From: Neisseria zoodegmatis
GTDB lineage: Bacteria > Pseudomonadota > Gammaproteobacteria > Burkholderiales > Neisseriaceae
DNA length: 64,000 nucleotides
Assembly: GCF_900187305.1 (NCBI RefSeq)
Contig: NZ_LT906434.1
Coordinates: 1,364,001-1,428,000 of the forward strand
Reading direction: 5' to 3'
This document shows, in pieces, positions 28,306 to 38,132 of this stretch; positions within the stretch are counted from its first letter, which is position 1; each line of letters starts with the position of its first letter. The notes below the pieces were generated by a model, which was not told the DNA's origin, made no database searches, and saw nothing but the letters and a program-made list of their open reading frames with translations. The position numbers were made by a program, and so were the translations under genes.

Positions 28306-28704
28306 ATGGGAGACTTACGAGAGTTACTATTAAGACTGTATCTGATTAACAATCCGCAAGTTGAGCATCAGGTGTTTATTTACACCTACCAAGGTGTGAG
28401 CGATATGGCGGTTAATCCGTTTCAGTTTGTAAGTGCCGAATTACTTGATAATGTTAAGAAGAGCGTTATTTTACAAAACCTTCCTTCGGGCGAGATGATT
28501 CAGGCTTTTATCGTGCCGACCGATTTGCCGCGAAACCAGCCGCAGTGGGAAGTGGAAAATATCATGTTGTACGGCAATAAAAACGGTGTGTTGGTATCGA
28601 TTGATTTGGATAAAGAAAGTATTGCCGAATCGGATAAATATAAGCAGTTTGTCGGTTTAACCAAGAGCATGCTGCGCCAGTTTATCAACAGCGGAATCAT
28701 ATAA
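28306..28704 (+). CDS. Conserved-looking cytosolic protein, unknown function
   Basis: 132 aa, no signal peptide or membrane segment, mixed alpha/beta composition (MGDLRELLLRLYLINNPQVE at the start; C-terminal helix KSMLRQFINSGII). The start has a weak G-rich site. It lies between ispG and hisS with its own spacers, so it may be monocistronic. I do not recognise the family. Codon use matches the neighbours, which supports it being real. Confidence 0.6.
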   Translation: MGDLRELLLRLYLINNPQVEHQVFIYTYQGVSDMAVNPFQFVSAELLDNVKKSVILQNLPSGEMIQAFIVPTDLPRNQPQWEVENIMLYGNKNGVLVSIDLDKESIAESDKYKQFVGLTKSMLRQFINSGII

Positions 28705-28752
28705 AACCACATCAGCTTAATGGATGGCCGAATGGTGTTTTCTGAATACTTG

Positions 28753-28764
28753 ATGCCGTCTGAA
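28753..28764 (+). repeat. DNA uptake sequence, AT-DUS form
   Basis: ATGCCGTCTGAA, 35 bases before hisS. Confidence 0.9.
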
Positions 28765-28798
28765 AAAACAATACGGATAAAAACAACAGATTATAAAT

Positions 28799-30094
28799 AT
28801 GGGACAAAAAATCCAAGCCGTTAAAGGCATGAATGATTTACTGCCGGTAGAGCAGAAAGATTTCCAATTGACTGCTCCGTTGTGGCAGGCTTTTGAAGAA
28901 ACCGTGGCACGTTGGGCAAGGCGTTTTGGTTATCAGCAAATCCGCACACCGATTGTTGAGCAAACAGGTTTGTTTGTCCGTTCTATCGGGGAAGAAACCG
29001 ATGTGGTCGGCAAGGAAATGTACACTTTCTCTGATTCCAACGATAAATTGAGCCTGAGCTTGCGCCCAGAAGGTACGGCTTCTTGCTTGCGTGCCGTTGT
29101 CGAACACAATTTACTTTATAACGGCCCGCAAAAATTATGGTACATGGGGCCGATGTTCCGCCGTGAGCGGCCACAAAAAGGGCGCTACCGCCAATTCCAT
29201 CAAGTAGGTATCGAAGCATTGGGATTTGCAGGCCCGGATGTGGATGCGGAAATCATTGCTATGTCGGCCGATTTGTGGAAGGAATTGGGCATTAGCGATT
29301 ACGTTACTTTGGAAATCAATTGCTTGGGTAATCGCGAAGAACGCGCCGCGCATCGTGAGGCCTTGGTGGCTTATTTGAGTAGCCATGAGGCCAAGCTTGA
29401 TGAGGACAGCAAGCGTCGCTTACATACGAATCCTTTGCGCGTGCTCGACACTAAGAATCCCGATTTGCAGGAAATCTGCAATGTAGCTCCGCGTTTGACC
29501 GAATATTTAGGCGAAGAATCTCTCGCACACTATGAACGCTTGAAAGCTATGTTGGATGGTTTGAACATCGCTTACGTCGAAAACCCGCGTTTGGTTCGTG
29601 GTTTGGATTACTACAATCAAACGGTGTTCGAGTGGACGACAGACAAACTCGGTGCGCAAGCAACTGTGTGCGGTGGCGGACGTTACGATGGGCTTATTGA
29701 AGAGTTGGGCGGCAAACCCGCACCTTCTATCGGCTTTGGTATGGGTATTGAACGGCTGCTGCTGTTGGTACATGAATACGGTTCGCTTAGCTATCGCACT
29801 GCGGCCGATGTTTATGCCGTGCATCAAGGCGAAGGTGCCGATTTGCAGGTGATGAAATATGCACAGCAACTGCGCGCTGCCGGTTTCGATGTGCTTCAGC
29901 ATTCTGGCAGCCAGAGTTTGAAAGCGCAGATGAAAAAAGCGGATGGCAGCGGAGCGCGTTTTGCTTTGATCGTGGCGCAAAACGAGCTTTCAGACGGCAC
30001 GGTAACCCTTAAAGATATGCAGGGCAAGCATGAACAGACCACGGTTGATGCCGCTTTGCTGACCACTACTTTACAACAATGGAAGAATGCTTAA
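28799..30094 (+). CDS. hisS: Histidyl-tRNA synthetase
   Basis: 431 aa class II synthetase. Motif 2 is [19 protein letters not shown] (about residues 118-136), the histidine loops are [15 protein letters not shown] and GGGRYDGL, and motif 3 is [13 protein letters not shown]-terminal anticodon-binding domain from about 330. The next gene begins at the base after its stop, so hisS and the YfgM-like gene form an operon. Confidence 0.97.
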   Translation: MGQKIQAVKGMNDLLPVEQKDFQLTAPLWQAFEETVARWARRFGYQQIRTPIVEQTGLFVRSIGEETDVVGKEMYTFSDSNDKLSLSLRPEGTASCLRAVVEHNLLYNGPQKLWYMGPMFRRERPQKGRYRQFHQVGIEALGFAGPDVDAEIIAMSADLWKELGISDYVTLEINCLGNREERAAHREALVAYLSSHEAKLDEDSKRRLHTNPLRVLDTKNPDLQEICNVAPRLTEYLGEESLAHYERLKAMLDGLNIAYVENPRLVRGLDYYNQTVFEWTTDKLGAQATVCGGGRYDGLIEELGGKPAPSIGFGMGIERLLLLVHEYGSLSYRTAADVYAVHQGEGADLQVMKYAQQLRAAGFDVLQHSGSQSLKAQMKKADGSGARFALIVAQNELSDGTVTLKDMQGKHEQTTVDAALLTTTLQQWKNA

Positions 30095-30724
30095 ATGGCC
30101 GGACATATTCAAGATCAAGAAGAACTCGAGAATTTCAAATATTTTTGGAAAAGCTGGGGGCGTTGGCTGTTTGGCGCTTTAGTGCTTGCGGCGTTGGTTT
30201 ATCTTGCCTATATCCTGTATCAGGGGCATCAGCTGGATAAACGTCAGGAAGCAGCCGGCATTCTGATCAAGATAGCCGAAAAAGAACAATCCAGCGCAGA
30301 CAGTAAAGAAGCCCAAGCCGATTTGCAAAATTTACAGCAAAATTATTCAGACAGCCTTGCCGCAGCCCAAGCTACCTTGATGGCGGCAGCATCGGCATTT
30401 GAAAAAGGCAATTACGATGTGGCTACAGGCCATCTGAATTGGGTTTTGAAACACCAAAAATCTGCACCCGTTCAAGCATTGGCAGCACAGCGTTTGGCCG
30501 TGGTGCAGTTGCAGCAGGGTAAATATGACGAAGCTTTGGCCACGCTGAATACAACCGTTGACGGAGCATTCGAGCCGCTGATGACGGAAACCAAAGGCGA
30601 CGTATATGCGGCACAAGGAAAAAACAAAGAAGCGTTGCAAATGTACGAACAAACTTTGTTGAAACTCGCCAAAGATTCGCCCAACCGAGACGCCGTGCAA
30701 TTTAAAGCCGATCAGTTGCGTTAA
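30095..30724 (+). CDS. YfgM-like membrane-anchored TPR protein
   Basis: 209 aa. A cytosolic N-terminus (about 1-25, QEELENFKYFWKSWGRW), one membrane helix (about 26-45) and a periplasmic TPR-like domain match YfgM, which partners the chaperone PpiD at the Sec translocon in E. coli. It follows hisS with no gap. In E. coli bamB follows; here a hairpin and then der come next. Confidence 0.88.
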   Translation: MAGHIQDQEELENFKYFWKSWGRWLFGALVLAALVYLAYILYQGHQLDKRQEAAGILIKIAEKEQSSADSKEAQADLQNLQQNYSDSLAAAQATLMAAASAFEKGNYDVATGHLNWVLKHQKSAPVQALAAQRLAVVQLQQGKYDEALATLNTTVDGAFEPLMTETKGDVYAAQGKNKEALQMYEQTLLKLAKDSPNRDAVQFKADQLR

Positions 30725-31048
30725 GGCCGTCTGAAACAGCGAGGCTTGCCAAGTTTTGTGCTTGGCAAGCCCTTGTCTGTTTCAGAGCCGGTAGAGATTT
30801 CCATATTTTTGAATATTTTGCTGCGTATGATAGCAAAACGGCAGTTTTAGATATTTTATTGAGCACCGGTTGGATTTCGACCGGTAAAAATGGCTTCCGG
30901 CACTATAGCCGGCAGCGACTTACAGCATTTCCCAATATCTTGATATATCGGCACGGAAGCCGGTAAAGCCGAGACGGCAATCGCTGTTGATACAATACGA
31001 ATGACGATATTTAAGGCCGTCTGAAAAAACGGCCAAGAAAGCATAATT
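30725..31048. other. Intergenic region where bamB would be expected
   Basis: 324 bases with no gene. It carries two DUS (about 30724 and 31014), a strong stem-loop at 30743-30771, and an inverted repeat ACCGGT..ACCGGT (about 30867-30890). No remnant of bamB was recognised. Confidence 0.6.
30743..30771 (+). terminator. Stem-loop after the YfgM-like gene
   Basis: GGCTTGCCAAG/CTTGGCAAGCC (30743-30753 and 30761-30771), 7-base loop; the T tract is weak. Confidence 0.6.
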
Positions 31049-32506
31049 ATGAAACCCACAATTGCCCTTGTCGGCCGCCCGAATGTAGGCAAATCTACTT
31101 TATTCAACCGTCTTACCCGCACCAAAGACGCGCTGGTGGCAGACATGCCGGGGCTGACCCGCGACCGCCATTACGGCCACGGCAAAATCGGCAGCAAGCC
31201 TTATTTAGTGGTCGATACCGGCGGTTTTGAACCGGTGGTAGACAGCGGTATTTTGCACGAAATGGCCAAACATACTTTGCAGGCGATTGATGAAGCGGAT
31301 GCGGTGGTATTTTTGGTGGACGGCCGTACCGGTTTGACTCCGCAGGATAAGATTATCGCCGACCGTTTGCGCCAAAGCCCGCGCCCTGTTTATTTGGCAG
31401 TGAATAAAGGCGAGGGTGGCAACCGAGCCGTATTGGCGGCGGAATTTTACGAACTGGCCTTAGGCGAACCGCACGTGATTTCCGGTGCGCACGGTGACGG
31501 CGTGTATTACCTGATGGAAGAAATTCTCGAGCATTTCCCCGATGCCGAAGAAGAGGCGGAGCAGCCTAAACATCCCGTGTTTGCCGTGATTGGCCGCCCC
31601 AATGTGGGTAAGTCCACTTTAGTGAATGCCATTTTGGGTGAAGAGCGGGTGATTGCATTTGATATGGCAGGTACAACCCGCGACAGCATCCACATCGATT
31701 TTGAGCGCGAAGGCAAGCCGTTTACGATTATCGATACGGCAGGCGTGCGCCGTCGCGGCAAAGTGGAAGAGGCCGTTGAAAAATTCTCGGTGATTAAAGC
31801 CATGCAGGCGATTGAGGCTGCGAATGTAGCGGTATTGGTGCTCGACGCACAGCAGGATATCGCCGACCAAGATGCCACCATCGCCGGATTTGCCTTAGAA
31901 GCGGGCAGAGCTTTGGTTGTAGCCGTGAACAAATGGGACGGTATCAGCGAAGAACGCCGCGAGCAGGTAAAACGCGATATTGCCCGCAAGCTGTATTTTT
32001 TGGATTTTGCCAAATTCCACTATATTTCCGCATTGAAAGAGCGCGGTATAGACGGTTTGTTTGACAGTATTCAGACGGCCTATGATGCGGCTATGATTAA
32101 AATGCCGACGCCGAAAATCACCCGCGTGCTTCAATCCGCCATCGAACGTCAGGCTCCGCCGCGTGCAGGTTTGGTGCGCCCGAAAATGCGTTATGCCCAT
32201 CAGGGCGGCATGAACCCTCCCGTAATTGTGATTCACGGCAACTCTCTACACGCGATTTCAGACAGTTATACCCGTTACCTCACTCAAACTTTCCGTAAGG
32301 CATTCAATCTGCAAGGTACTCCGCTGCGCATCCAATATAACGTTTCCGAAAATCCTTACGAAGAAGCCGAAGACAAACCGAAGAAGAAACCTTTGCGCAG
32401 GGTGGCGTTGAGTAACAGAATTGAAAAACGGGAAGGGCGTAAAGAAGAGAAAAACCGCATCAAAAAGAAAAATAAAGTGAGCGTGAAGAAGCTGCACAAT
32501 AAATAA
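31049..32506 (+). CDS. der: Ribosome assembly GTPase Der (EngA)
   Basis: 485 aa with two tandem G domains: GRPNVGKST at about residues 8-16 and again at about 179-187, each with a DTGG/DTAG switch and NKxD motif. A KH-like domain follows (about 360-440) with [13 protein letters not shown]. It acts in late 50S assembly. The C-terminus is strongly basic (KKKPLRR...[11 protein letters not shown]). A reverse DUS is in frame at about 32070. Confidence 0.96.
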   Translation: MKPTIALVGRPNVGKSTLFNRLTRTKDALVADMPGLTRDRHYGHGKIGSKPYLVVDTGGFEPVVDSGILHEMAKHTLQAIDEADAVVFLVDGRTGLTPQDKIIADRLRQSPRPVYLAVNKGEGGNRAVLAAEFYELALGEPHVISGAHGDGVYYLMEEILEHFPDAEEEAEQPKHPVFAVIGRPNVGKSTLVNAILGEERVIAFDMAGTTRDSIHIDFEREGKPFTIIDTAGVRRRGKVEEAVEKFSVIKAMQAIEAANVAVLVLDAQQDIADQDATIAGFALEAGRALVVAVNKWDGISEERREQVKRDIARKLYFLDFAKFHYISALKERGIDGLFDSIQTAYDAAMIKMPTPKITRVLQSAIERQAPPRAGLVRPKMRYAHQGGMNPPVIVIHGNSLHAISDSYTRYLTQTFRKAFNLQGTPLRIQYNVSENPYEEAEDKPKKKPLRRVALSNRIEKREGRKEEKNRIKKKNKVSVKKLHNK

Positions 32507-32657
32507 TCCGATTAATGTAATTGATCTTGAATGCGGGTATGCGGTTGAAGATTTACCTGAAAAATCAACCGGCCTGTAAGGTTTGGATATTGAATTTTCG
32601 TAAACCGCAAACATCACTTCGAGTAAAATACGCGCTTTTGAATGTTTAGGAAAAATA

Positions 32658-33638
32658 ATGTTATTGGCCTGTTTGGGTTTGATTTTCGGTTTAGTGTTAT
32701 TGACGCTCAGTGCCGACCGTTTTATTGAAGGTGCGGCAGAAACCGCCCGCCATTTCGGCATGTCGCCGTTGTTTATCGGCATGGTGATTGTGGGTTTCGG
32801 CACGTCGGCGCCGGAAATGGTGGTGTCTTTATTGTCGGCGATGCAGGGAAACCCCGGTATTGCTTTGGGTAATGCTTACGGTTCCAACATTACCAATATC
32901 GCTTTGATTCTCGGTATTACGGCGCTGATTGCCCCGATTTTTGTGCAACGCCGCATCATTGTGCGTGAGTTTCCGGTATTGTTGGCGGTAACTGCACTGA
33001 CAGTGGTTTTGCTGCTGGATGGCGAATTATCGCGGTTTGACGGTGTGGTTTTGATGGCAGCGTTGGCGGCGGTATTTTTACCGACTGTGTTTAAAGCTTT
33101 GAGAGGCGGCGACAATATTGTGGAAGATATTGCTACCGAGTTTGAAAGTGAAGAAAGCCGCATGTCGCTGCGCCGCGCTTTGGTGGTGTTGGTGTTGGGC
33201 TTGATCGTGCTGGTGCTCAGTTCGCGCCTGTTGGTGTGGGGTGCGGTAACGATTGCGCAAGGTTTCGGCGTGTCGGATTTGGTTATCGGCTTAACCGTGG
33301 TGGCGGTAGGCACTTCGTTGCCCGAGTTGGCTTCATCGGTGATTGCCGCACGCAAAGGCCAGCACGATATTGCAATGGGTAACGTGATCGGCTCGAATCT
33401 GTTTAACACGCTTGCAGTGGTAGGCTTGGCGGCTTTGGTGTCGCCGATGCAGCCGGGTGCTGAAGTGTTGAACCGTGACGTGGCCATTATGTCTGCGTTG
33501 ACGGTGGTTGTGTTTGGATTGTGCTGGCTGTTGAAAGGCCGTCTGAATCGTGTGGTCGGATTGGGGCTGTTGTTGGTTTACATTGTTTACACGATTTATT
33601 TGGTAATGGGTTCGTTTGGCTCATCTGCCGGCGCATAA
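32658..33638 (+). CDS. Calcium/sodium (or K-independent cation) antiporter, CaCA family
   Basis: 326 aa, about 10-11 membrane helices in two inverted halves. The two alpha repeats are GFGTSAPEMVVSLLSAMQGN then GNAYGSNITN (about residues 47-80), and AVGTSLPELASSVIAARKG then GNVIGSNLFN (about 214-250), with the conserved acidic residues in each. Closest to YrbG-type exchangers; the exact ions are not readable. A DUS is in frame at about 33538. Confidence 0.88.
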   Translation: MLLACLGLIFGLVLLTLSADRFIEGAAETARHFGMSPLFIGMVIVGFGTSAPEMVVSLLSAMQGNPGIALGNAYGSNITNIALILGITALIAPIFVQRRIIVREFPVLLAVTALTVVLLLDGELSRFDGVVLMAALAAVFLPTVFKALRGGDNIVEDIATEFESEESRMSLRRALVVLVLGLIVLVLSSRLLVWGAVTIAQGFGVSDLVIGLTVVAVGTSLPELASSVIAARKGQHDIAMGNVIGSNLFNTLAVVGLAALVSPMQPGAEVLNRDVAIMSALTVVVFGLCWLLKGRLNRVVGLGLLLVYIVYTIYLVMGSFGSSAGA

Positions 33639-33658
33639 ATCGGAAAACTACATAAAAA

Positions 33659-33692
33659 AACAAGGCGGGTAATGTTATTACCCGCCTTGTTT
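33659..33692. terminator. Bidirectional intrinsic terminator
   Basis: Perfect 15-bp stem AACAAGGCGGGTAAT/ATTACCCGCCTTGTT (33659-33673 and 33677-33691), 3-base loop, A run on one side and T-rich on the other, between two convergent genes. Confidence 0.9.
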
Positions 33693-33702
33693 TATTTGGA
33701 GA

Positions 33703-34581
33703 TTAGCGCGGCAAACCTTTTGCCAGAGCTTTATTGGCTCTTTTGACTGCCAGTTCTTCTTTCCAGCTCATATATCGCTGGCGGTAACGTGCTTTCATCA
33801 TATTGTCGAATTTACGTTGTACGGTCAGATTCCACAAGCTGTGGGCTTTAACGGCCAAGCTTTCGTCCCATGCGCGTAGGGATAGGGAAAACGAACCGTC
33901 GAGGTATTTCATCCAATGCCACCAGCCGGTCGGCATGAACAGAGTGTCGCCGTGTTCCAAATAGCATTCTACGCCTTCCACGCCTTTAAGGGCGGGGAAA
34001 CGCTCGGTATCGGGGTGCTCAACGCTGTAATCTTCGAGTGCGTAAGTGGCATAGGGAATGCGGTAGAGACGCTCTTTCCATTTGTAGTCAAACAAAATAA
34101 TGTGTTTGCGCCCGAAATGGGTGTGGAAGATGTGCGCCATGTCTATATCGTAATGCAGGAAGGTTTCGGAGCCGATGCCGCCGAAAAACATGGTGGGGTA
34201 TTTGTCTAAAAAGCCGCCCATCAAATCTTTGGGGAACACATAATCTTGCAACAGCGAAGGGGCGTGCTTAATGGGGTCGAACAGGAAAATGCGCAAGTCG
34301 GTCGGCTCTCGTTTGATTAAATCGATGTAGTCGCCGAATTTCATTTCGGTGCTGGCGGCATTAATCGGCGCGGCGGGGTCGGCTTTGCTGCTGTCGTAAA
34401 GCGGTACGGTGATGTCGCCGATGGCTTCTTTCATGTAATCTAACGACCATTTTTCATACGCCGGCCATTTTTTGCTCATGTTTTTGATGACTACGGGGCG
34501 GCGCGGTTTGAGGTAATGTTGGCGAAAATCTTCGCGGCTGATGTCTTCTACTACATCAATCGGTGTTAGTTTGAAACACAT
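33703..34581 (-). CDS. JmjC/cupin-like oxygenase
   Basis: 292 aa. A double-stranded beta-helix fold is suggested by FLHYDIDMAHIFHTHFGRKHIILFDY (split; HxD at about residues 143-145) and the distal His in GDTLFMPTGWWHWM, the usual Fe(II) triad of JmjC/cupin-8 proteins. The N-terminus PRRPVVIKN is also typical. These are generally 2-oxoglutarate-dependent hydroxylases of proteins or RNA; the substrate here is unknown. A basic C-terminal tail follows the core. Confidence 0.8.
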   Translation of the reverse strand: MCFKLTPIDVVEDISREDFRQHYLKPRRPVVIKNMSKKWPAYEKWSLDYMKEAIGDITVPLYDSSKADPAAPINAASTEMKFGDYIDLIKREPTDLRIFLFDPIKHAPSLLQDYVFPKDLMGGFLDKYPTMFFGGIGSETFLHYDIDMAHIFHTHFGRKHIILFDYKWKERLYRIPYATYALEDYSVEHPDTERFPALKGVEGVECYLEHGDTLFMPTGWWHWMKYLDGSFSLSLRAWDESLAVKAHSLWNLTVQRKFDNMMKARYRQRYMSWKEELAVKRANKALAKGLPR

Positions 34582-34717
34582 ATCGGTTATTTTTCGTTGA
34601 TTGGATATAAAACATGGATTTTAGTTAAATTTTTGCGGCGGGAAAACTGTTTTGCGGCAAAAAAATCCAATGCGGGCTATTGACGCAGATAAGTGGGTTT
34701 TTCTTCTGATTATTAAG

Positions 34718-34758
34718 AAACACGCCGGCCTGAAATATGTATCAGGCCGGCGTGTTTT
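34718..34758. terminator. Intrinsic terminator between the lectin and JmjC genes
   Basis: Perfect 16-bp stem (34718-34733 and 34742-34757, core CACGCCGGCCTGA) with an 8-base loop and T run. It serves the leftward lectin gene. Confidence 0.85.
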
Positions 34759-34788
34759 AGGTTGTGGCGTCAGCAAAAACGCTGATGT

Positions 34789-35316
34789 TTAGTAACGGGA
34801 AATATCGAAGCGTTGGCCGCTGCTGCCGTCGCAACGGTACATACGGGCTTGGTTGCCGTGTTTGCCCACATCCAAGCACTTATTGTTGAGCGCGCTGCGG
34901 ATGGTGCGGCCGTCGCGATACCATTGTTGGTTTTTGTCGCCGTGGCAGGCGTAGGCGATAACCGGGGCGCCGTCTTCCGTTTTAGCGCCTGCTACGTCAA
35001 GGCAGAGGCCGTCCACCATGATTCTGTTGCGGGAGAACGTAAACTGCTGGTTGCGTTCGCCGTGGCAGGAATAAGTGATCATGCCTTTGTAGCCGGAGCG
35101 GCTGTGATCTAAACATTGGCCGTCTGAACTGCGGATCAGGCGGGCGTGTGAATTGTCAGACGGGAAACGGTGGTGAGGTTCGCGGTCGTGTCGTGGCGTT
35201 TTGATGCGGCCGTTGTCGCTCACATCGGGAAACTCGGGGAAATTGGTGGGCGGTTCTATATAGATACAACCGCTGGCTAACAGGGGAAGAAGGAGTAAAG
35301 CGGCTTTCGTTTTCAT
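34789..35316 (-). CDS. Ricin-type beta-trefoil lectin lipoprotein
   Basis: 175 aa. Lipobox LASGC (Cys17), then a His/Arg-rich linker (about residues 35-60, RHDREPHHRF) and a single beta-trefoil of three repeats: QCLDHSRSGYKGM...NQQF, LCLDVAGAKTEDGAP...NQQW and KCLDVGKHGNQ...GQRF. The QxW/QxF ends mark ricin-B domains, which bind sugars. So it is likely a surface or periplasmic sugar-binding lipoprotein. Ligand unknown. Confidence 0.82.
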   Translation of the reverse strand: MKTKAALLLLPLLASGCIYIEPPTNFPEFPDVSDNGRIKTPRHDREPHHRFPSDNSHARLIRSSDGQCLDHSRSGYKGMITYSCHGERNQQFTFSRNRIMVDGLCLDVAGAKTEDGAPVIAYACHGDKNQQWYRDGRTIRSALNNKCLDVGKHGNQARMYRCDGSSGQRFDISRY

Positions 35317-35649
35317 GTTATCAATTCTTTTTTCAGGTTGGAAAGTTCATTTTAGTATGTTGAGTATGATCGGTTTGGATAGAGAGCGGGCTTGGGTAAG
35401 CCGTGCACAGGCCAAACCGTTCGATGCGCATATTACTCTTCCAAACCGTATAAAATTTTATGCTTTGAGTTAAAAACAGTCAGCGCAAGGATTGGCTTTT
35501 GAATGTTTTGTTGCAGATGCGGCCGGAATGTAAAGATGTGAACGGTTGGTGTAGGGAATATTTTTCAGACGGCCTGCTATGAGCCGGATAAAAGAATAGA
35601 GATGGCTTTTGCCGGATGAGGCCGTCTGAAAATGAAAAGGTACTGATGT
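35317..35649. other. Intergenic region with an inverted DUS pair
   Basis: 333 bases with no gene. A reverse DUS at 35564-35575 and a forward DUS at 35619-35630 could form a stem with a 43-base loop, downstream of the leftward NAD(P)HX dehydratase gene. The promoter of the lectin gene must lie near 35320-35400. Confidence 0.55.
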
Positions 35650-36543
35650 TTAGCGTTGCGCCTCAATAATGTGGTTGCGCAGCCAGCGGGCGGCCGGGGC
35701 GATTTCTCCCGACAGCATACCGATTTCGCCGATGGCCGAATCTTTCAGCACGTCGGCCGCGGCTCCGTGCAGCCACACGCCGCCACGCACAGCTTGTTCG
35801 GTATCGATGCCTTGTGCCAACAGGCTGCCGATGATGCCGCTCAGCACATCGCCGCTGCCCGCCGTTGCCAAGCCTGCATTGCCGCTTAAGTTGGTGTAGA
35901 GGCTGCCGTCGGGGCTGCACACTAATGTATGGTGGCCTTTGAGGACGGTGTAAGCGTGGAACATGCTGCTGATTTGTGTTACCGCGGCTGTGCGGTCGGC
36001 CTGCACTTCTGCGGTGGAAACACCGAGCAGGCGGGCGGCTTCGGCGGGGTGGGGGGTGAGCACCAATGTCGGATAATCGCGTGCCGATGCTGCCAAATCG
36101 GCGTGGCGGGAAAGCAGGGTAACGGCGTCGGCGTCGAGCAGCACGGGGCTTTCGCGGTTTGCCGAGGTCAGCTGCGTGTAGAGTAAGGCAAGTGCTTCAT
36201 GACACAGCCCCATGCCGCAACCGATTGCCCAAGCGGTAATGTCGTTGCGCAGTTGCAAAGCGGCGGCGGTGGAAAGCATGATTTCGGGGCGTTCGGGAAT
36301 CACGGGCAGCGGCAGGGCGGGCTGGTTGAAGCCTGCCCACACCTTGCCGCAGCCGTTGTAAATGGCGGCGGTGGCGGCCAGAATAACGGCGCCGCTCATG
36401 CCTGCCGCACCGCCGATAACGGCCAGCGTGCCGTGTGTGCCTTTGTGGCTTTGCGGGTCGCGCGGTGCGAAAACTTGCCCGAACTGCGCGGCGGCCTGAA
36501 TCTGCGTGTCGAGACGGTGGCTGGTGTAGTGGCTTGAAAACAT
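35650..36543 (-). CDS. nnrD: ADP-dependent NAD(P)HX dehydratase (NnrD domain only)
   Basis: 297 aa ribokinase-like fold enzyme repairing hydrated NAD(P)H. Motifs: GTLAVIGGAAGMSGA (about residues 36-50), LDADAVTLL, LTPHPAEAARLLG and the anion hole NAGLATAGSGDVLSGIIG. The epimerase half (NnrE), often fused in E. coli-type proteins, is absent. Start uncertain: ATG 36543 is used; ATG 36567 is possible; the longer open frame to 36972 would lie opposite the cytochrome gene and is rejected. Confidence 0.85.
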   Translation of the reverse strand: MFSSHYTSHRLDTQIQAAAQFGQVFAPRDPQSHKGTHGTLAVIGGAAGMSGAVILAATAAIYNGCGKVWAGFNQPALPLPVIPERPEIMLSTAAALQLRNDITAWAIGCGMGLCHEALALLYTQLTSANRESPVLLDADAVTLLSRHADLAASARDYPTLVLTPHPAEAARLLGVSTAEVQADRTAAVTQISSMFHAYTVLKGHHTLVCSPDGSLYTNLSGNAGLATAGSGDVLSGIIGSLLAQGIDTEQAVRGGVWLHGAAADVLKDSAIGEIGMLSGEIAPAARWLRNHIIEAQR

Positions 36544-36639
36544 GATGATACCCGTGTGTAAATCCATTACAATGTTGTTCAGACGGCATCGAGGCCGTCT
36601 GAAACGGCACAAACCATCATATAAGAATGAAAGCATTTT

Positions 36640-37299
36640 ATGAAGCAGAAATTGAAAGTTTGGGATCTTTCCACACGGCTTTTCCATTGGACTTTGGTCA
36701 TCGCGATTGCCTTTATGTGGTACAGCGCCGAAACCGGCGGCAACCTGATGGTATGGCATTTGCGGGTGGGGCTGCTGATCTTGGGGCTGATTGTGTTCCG
36801 CCTTTGCTGGGGCTTGTGGGGCAGCGATACCGCCCGCTTCAGCAGCTTTGTGCGCGGCCCGGCGCAGATTAAACGCTATATCAAAGGCGAAATCACCGAA
36901 AACGAGCAGCCCGGTCATAATCCGCTCGGTGCGCTGATGGTGCTGGCGCTGTTGGGCGCGGTAGCGTTTCAAGTGGCCACAGGTTTGTTTACGCCTGATA
37001 ACAATGCCTTTGTTAACAACGGTTTTTTAAACGGCTGGGTGAGTGAAGATACGGGCAATCTGATTCACAAGATTCATGTGAGCTTCTTTAATTTGCTGTT
37101 GGCCTTGATCGGCGTGCATGTGCTGACCATTTTGGTTTATAAGTTTGTGAAAAAGCACAACCTGATTACGCCGATGATTACCGGCTACAAATATCTGGAA
37201 GGCAAACTGCCCGTGCTGAGATTTGCCGGAGCGGGCAAAGTGTTGGCGGCGTTGGCGGTAGCTGTGGGCGTGGTGTGCGCCGTATGGTTTGCCGGGTAA
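36640..37299 (+). CDS. Cytochrome b561-type membrane haem protein
   Basis: 219 aa with four to five membrane helices. Haem-ligand histidines are likely in LFHWTL (about residue 16), WHLRVG (about 39), and HKIHVSFFN/IGVHVLT (about 146-161). Fits the Ni/Fe-hydrogenase-type or cytochrome b561 electron-transfer family. No hydrogenase gene is nearby, so its partner is unknown. It lies divergent from nnrD; the MOSC gene follows after a DUS. Confidence 0.82.
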   Translation: MKQKLKVWDLSTRLFHWTLVIAIAFMWYSAETGGNLMVWHLRVGLLILGLIVFRLCWGLWGSDTARFSSFVRGPAQIKRYIKGEITENEQPGHNPLGALMVLALLGAVAFQVATGLFTPDNNAFVNNGFLNGWVSEDTGNLIHKIHVSFFNLLLALIGVHVLTILVYKFVKKHNLITPMITGYKYLEGKLPVLRFAGAGKVLAALAVAVGVVCAVWFAG

Positions 37300-37315
37300 G
37301 AGAGGCCGTCTGAAA

Positions 37316-38092
37316 ATGAAGCTGACTTCGATTGCCCGCTATCCTGTGAAATCAATGGGCGGAAACGTATTGGCGGAAAGCGCGGTAACGCCCGTCGGCC
37401 TGCCGCACGACCGCGAATGGCTGGTGGCGACGCCGCAGGGCGGTTTTATCACGGCGCGGAAGTTTCCGCAGATGCTCTTGTGGCAAACCGATGCCGCGCC
37501 CGACCGCCTCACGCTGACCGCGCCCGACGGCAGCAGCCGCACCGTTTATACCAACGAGATGGTTCATACCGCCGATGTTACGGTGTGGAAAGACTGTTTT
37601 CCGGCTTATCACGGCAGTGCTGAAACCGACGAGTGGCTTTCGGAACGGATCGGCACCGATGCACGCCTGTATTGGCTCGGCTGGCACAGCAAGCGCGTAT
37701 TGGCTTATTCGCAAACGCCGCTTTCTTTTGCAGACAGCGCACCGTTTTTGCTCACGAACACGGCTTCGCTGGACGATTTGAACGCGATGCTCGATACACC
37801 CGTGGAAATGAAGCGTTTCCGTGCCAATTTCGTTGTGTCCGGCAAAGAAGCGTATGAAGAAGAAACGTGGCACCGCATCCGCATAGGCGAAGTGGAGTTC
37901 GAGCATTTCAAACCCTGCACCCGCTGCGTGATGACGACGGTGGATTTGAAAACCGCCAAAAAAGATCCGTTTCAAGAGCCGCTCAGCACTTTGGCGATTG
38001 CGCGCAAAGCCGTCTTCGGTGTGCATTTGGTGGCGTTGAATCAAGGCGTGGTTAAAGCGGGGGACGAAGTGGAAGTGTTGTCGTATAAGTAA
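37316..38092 (+). CDS. MOSC-domain protein (YcbX-like)
   Basis: 258 aa. N-terminal MOSC_N beta barrel (LTSIARYPVKSMGG...VTPVGLPHDREWL) followed by the MOSC domain with FRANFVVSG and the Cys of FKPCTRCVMTTVD, the likely molybdenum-cofactor ligand. E. coli YcbX is a molybdoenzyme that detoxifies N-hydroxylated bases; it works with an electron donor. The ferredoxin domain found in some members is absent. ATG 37316 directly follows a DUS. Confidence 0.87.
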   Translation: MKLTSIARYPVKSMGGNVLAESAVTPVGLPHDREWLVATPQGGFITARKFPQMLLWQTDAAPDRLTLTAPDGSSRTVYTNEMVHTADVTVWKDCFPAYHGSAETDEWLSERIGTDARLYWLGWHSKRVLAYSQTPLSFADSAPFLLTNTASLDDLNAMLDTPVEMKRFRANFVVSGKEAYEEETWHRIRIGEVEFEHFKPCTRCVMTTVDLKTAKKDPFQEPLSTLAIARKAVFGVHLVALNQGVVKAGDEVEVLSYK

Positions 38093-38132
38093 TGTTTCAA
38101 TTGTTGAGACTGCTTGCCGGTTTCACATGTGG

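Noticed and set aside
36544..36972. N-terminal extension of the NAD(P)HX dehydratase
   Set aside because: It would lie opposite the cytochrome b561 gene and is rich in Q/H/P with no domain similarity.
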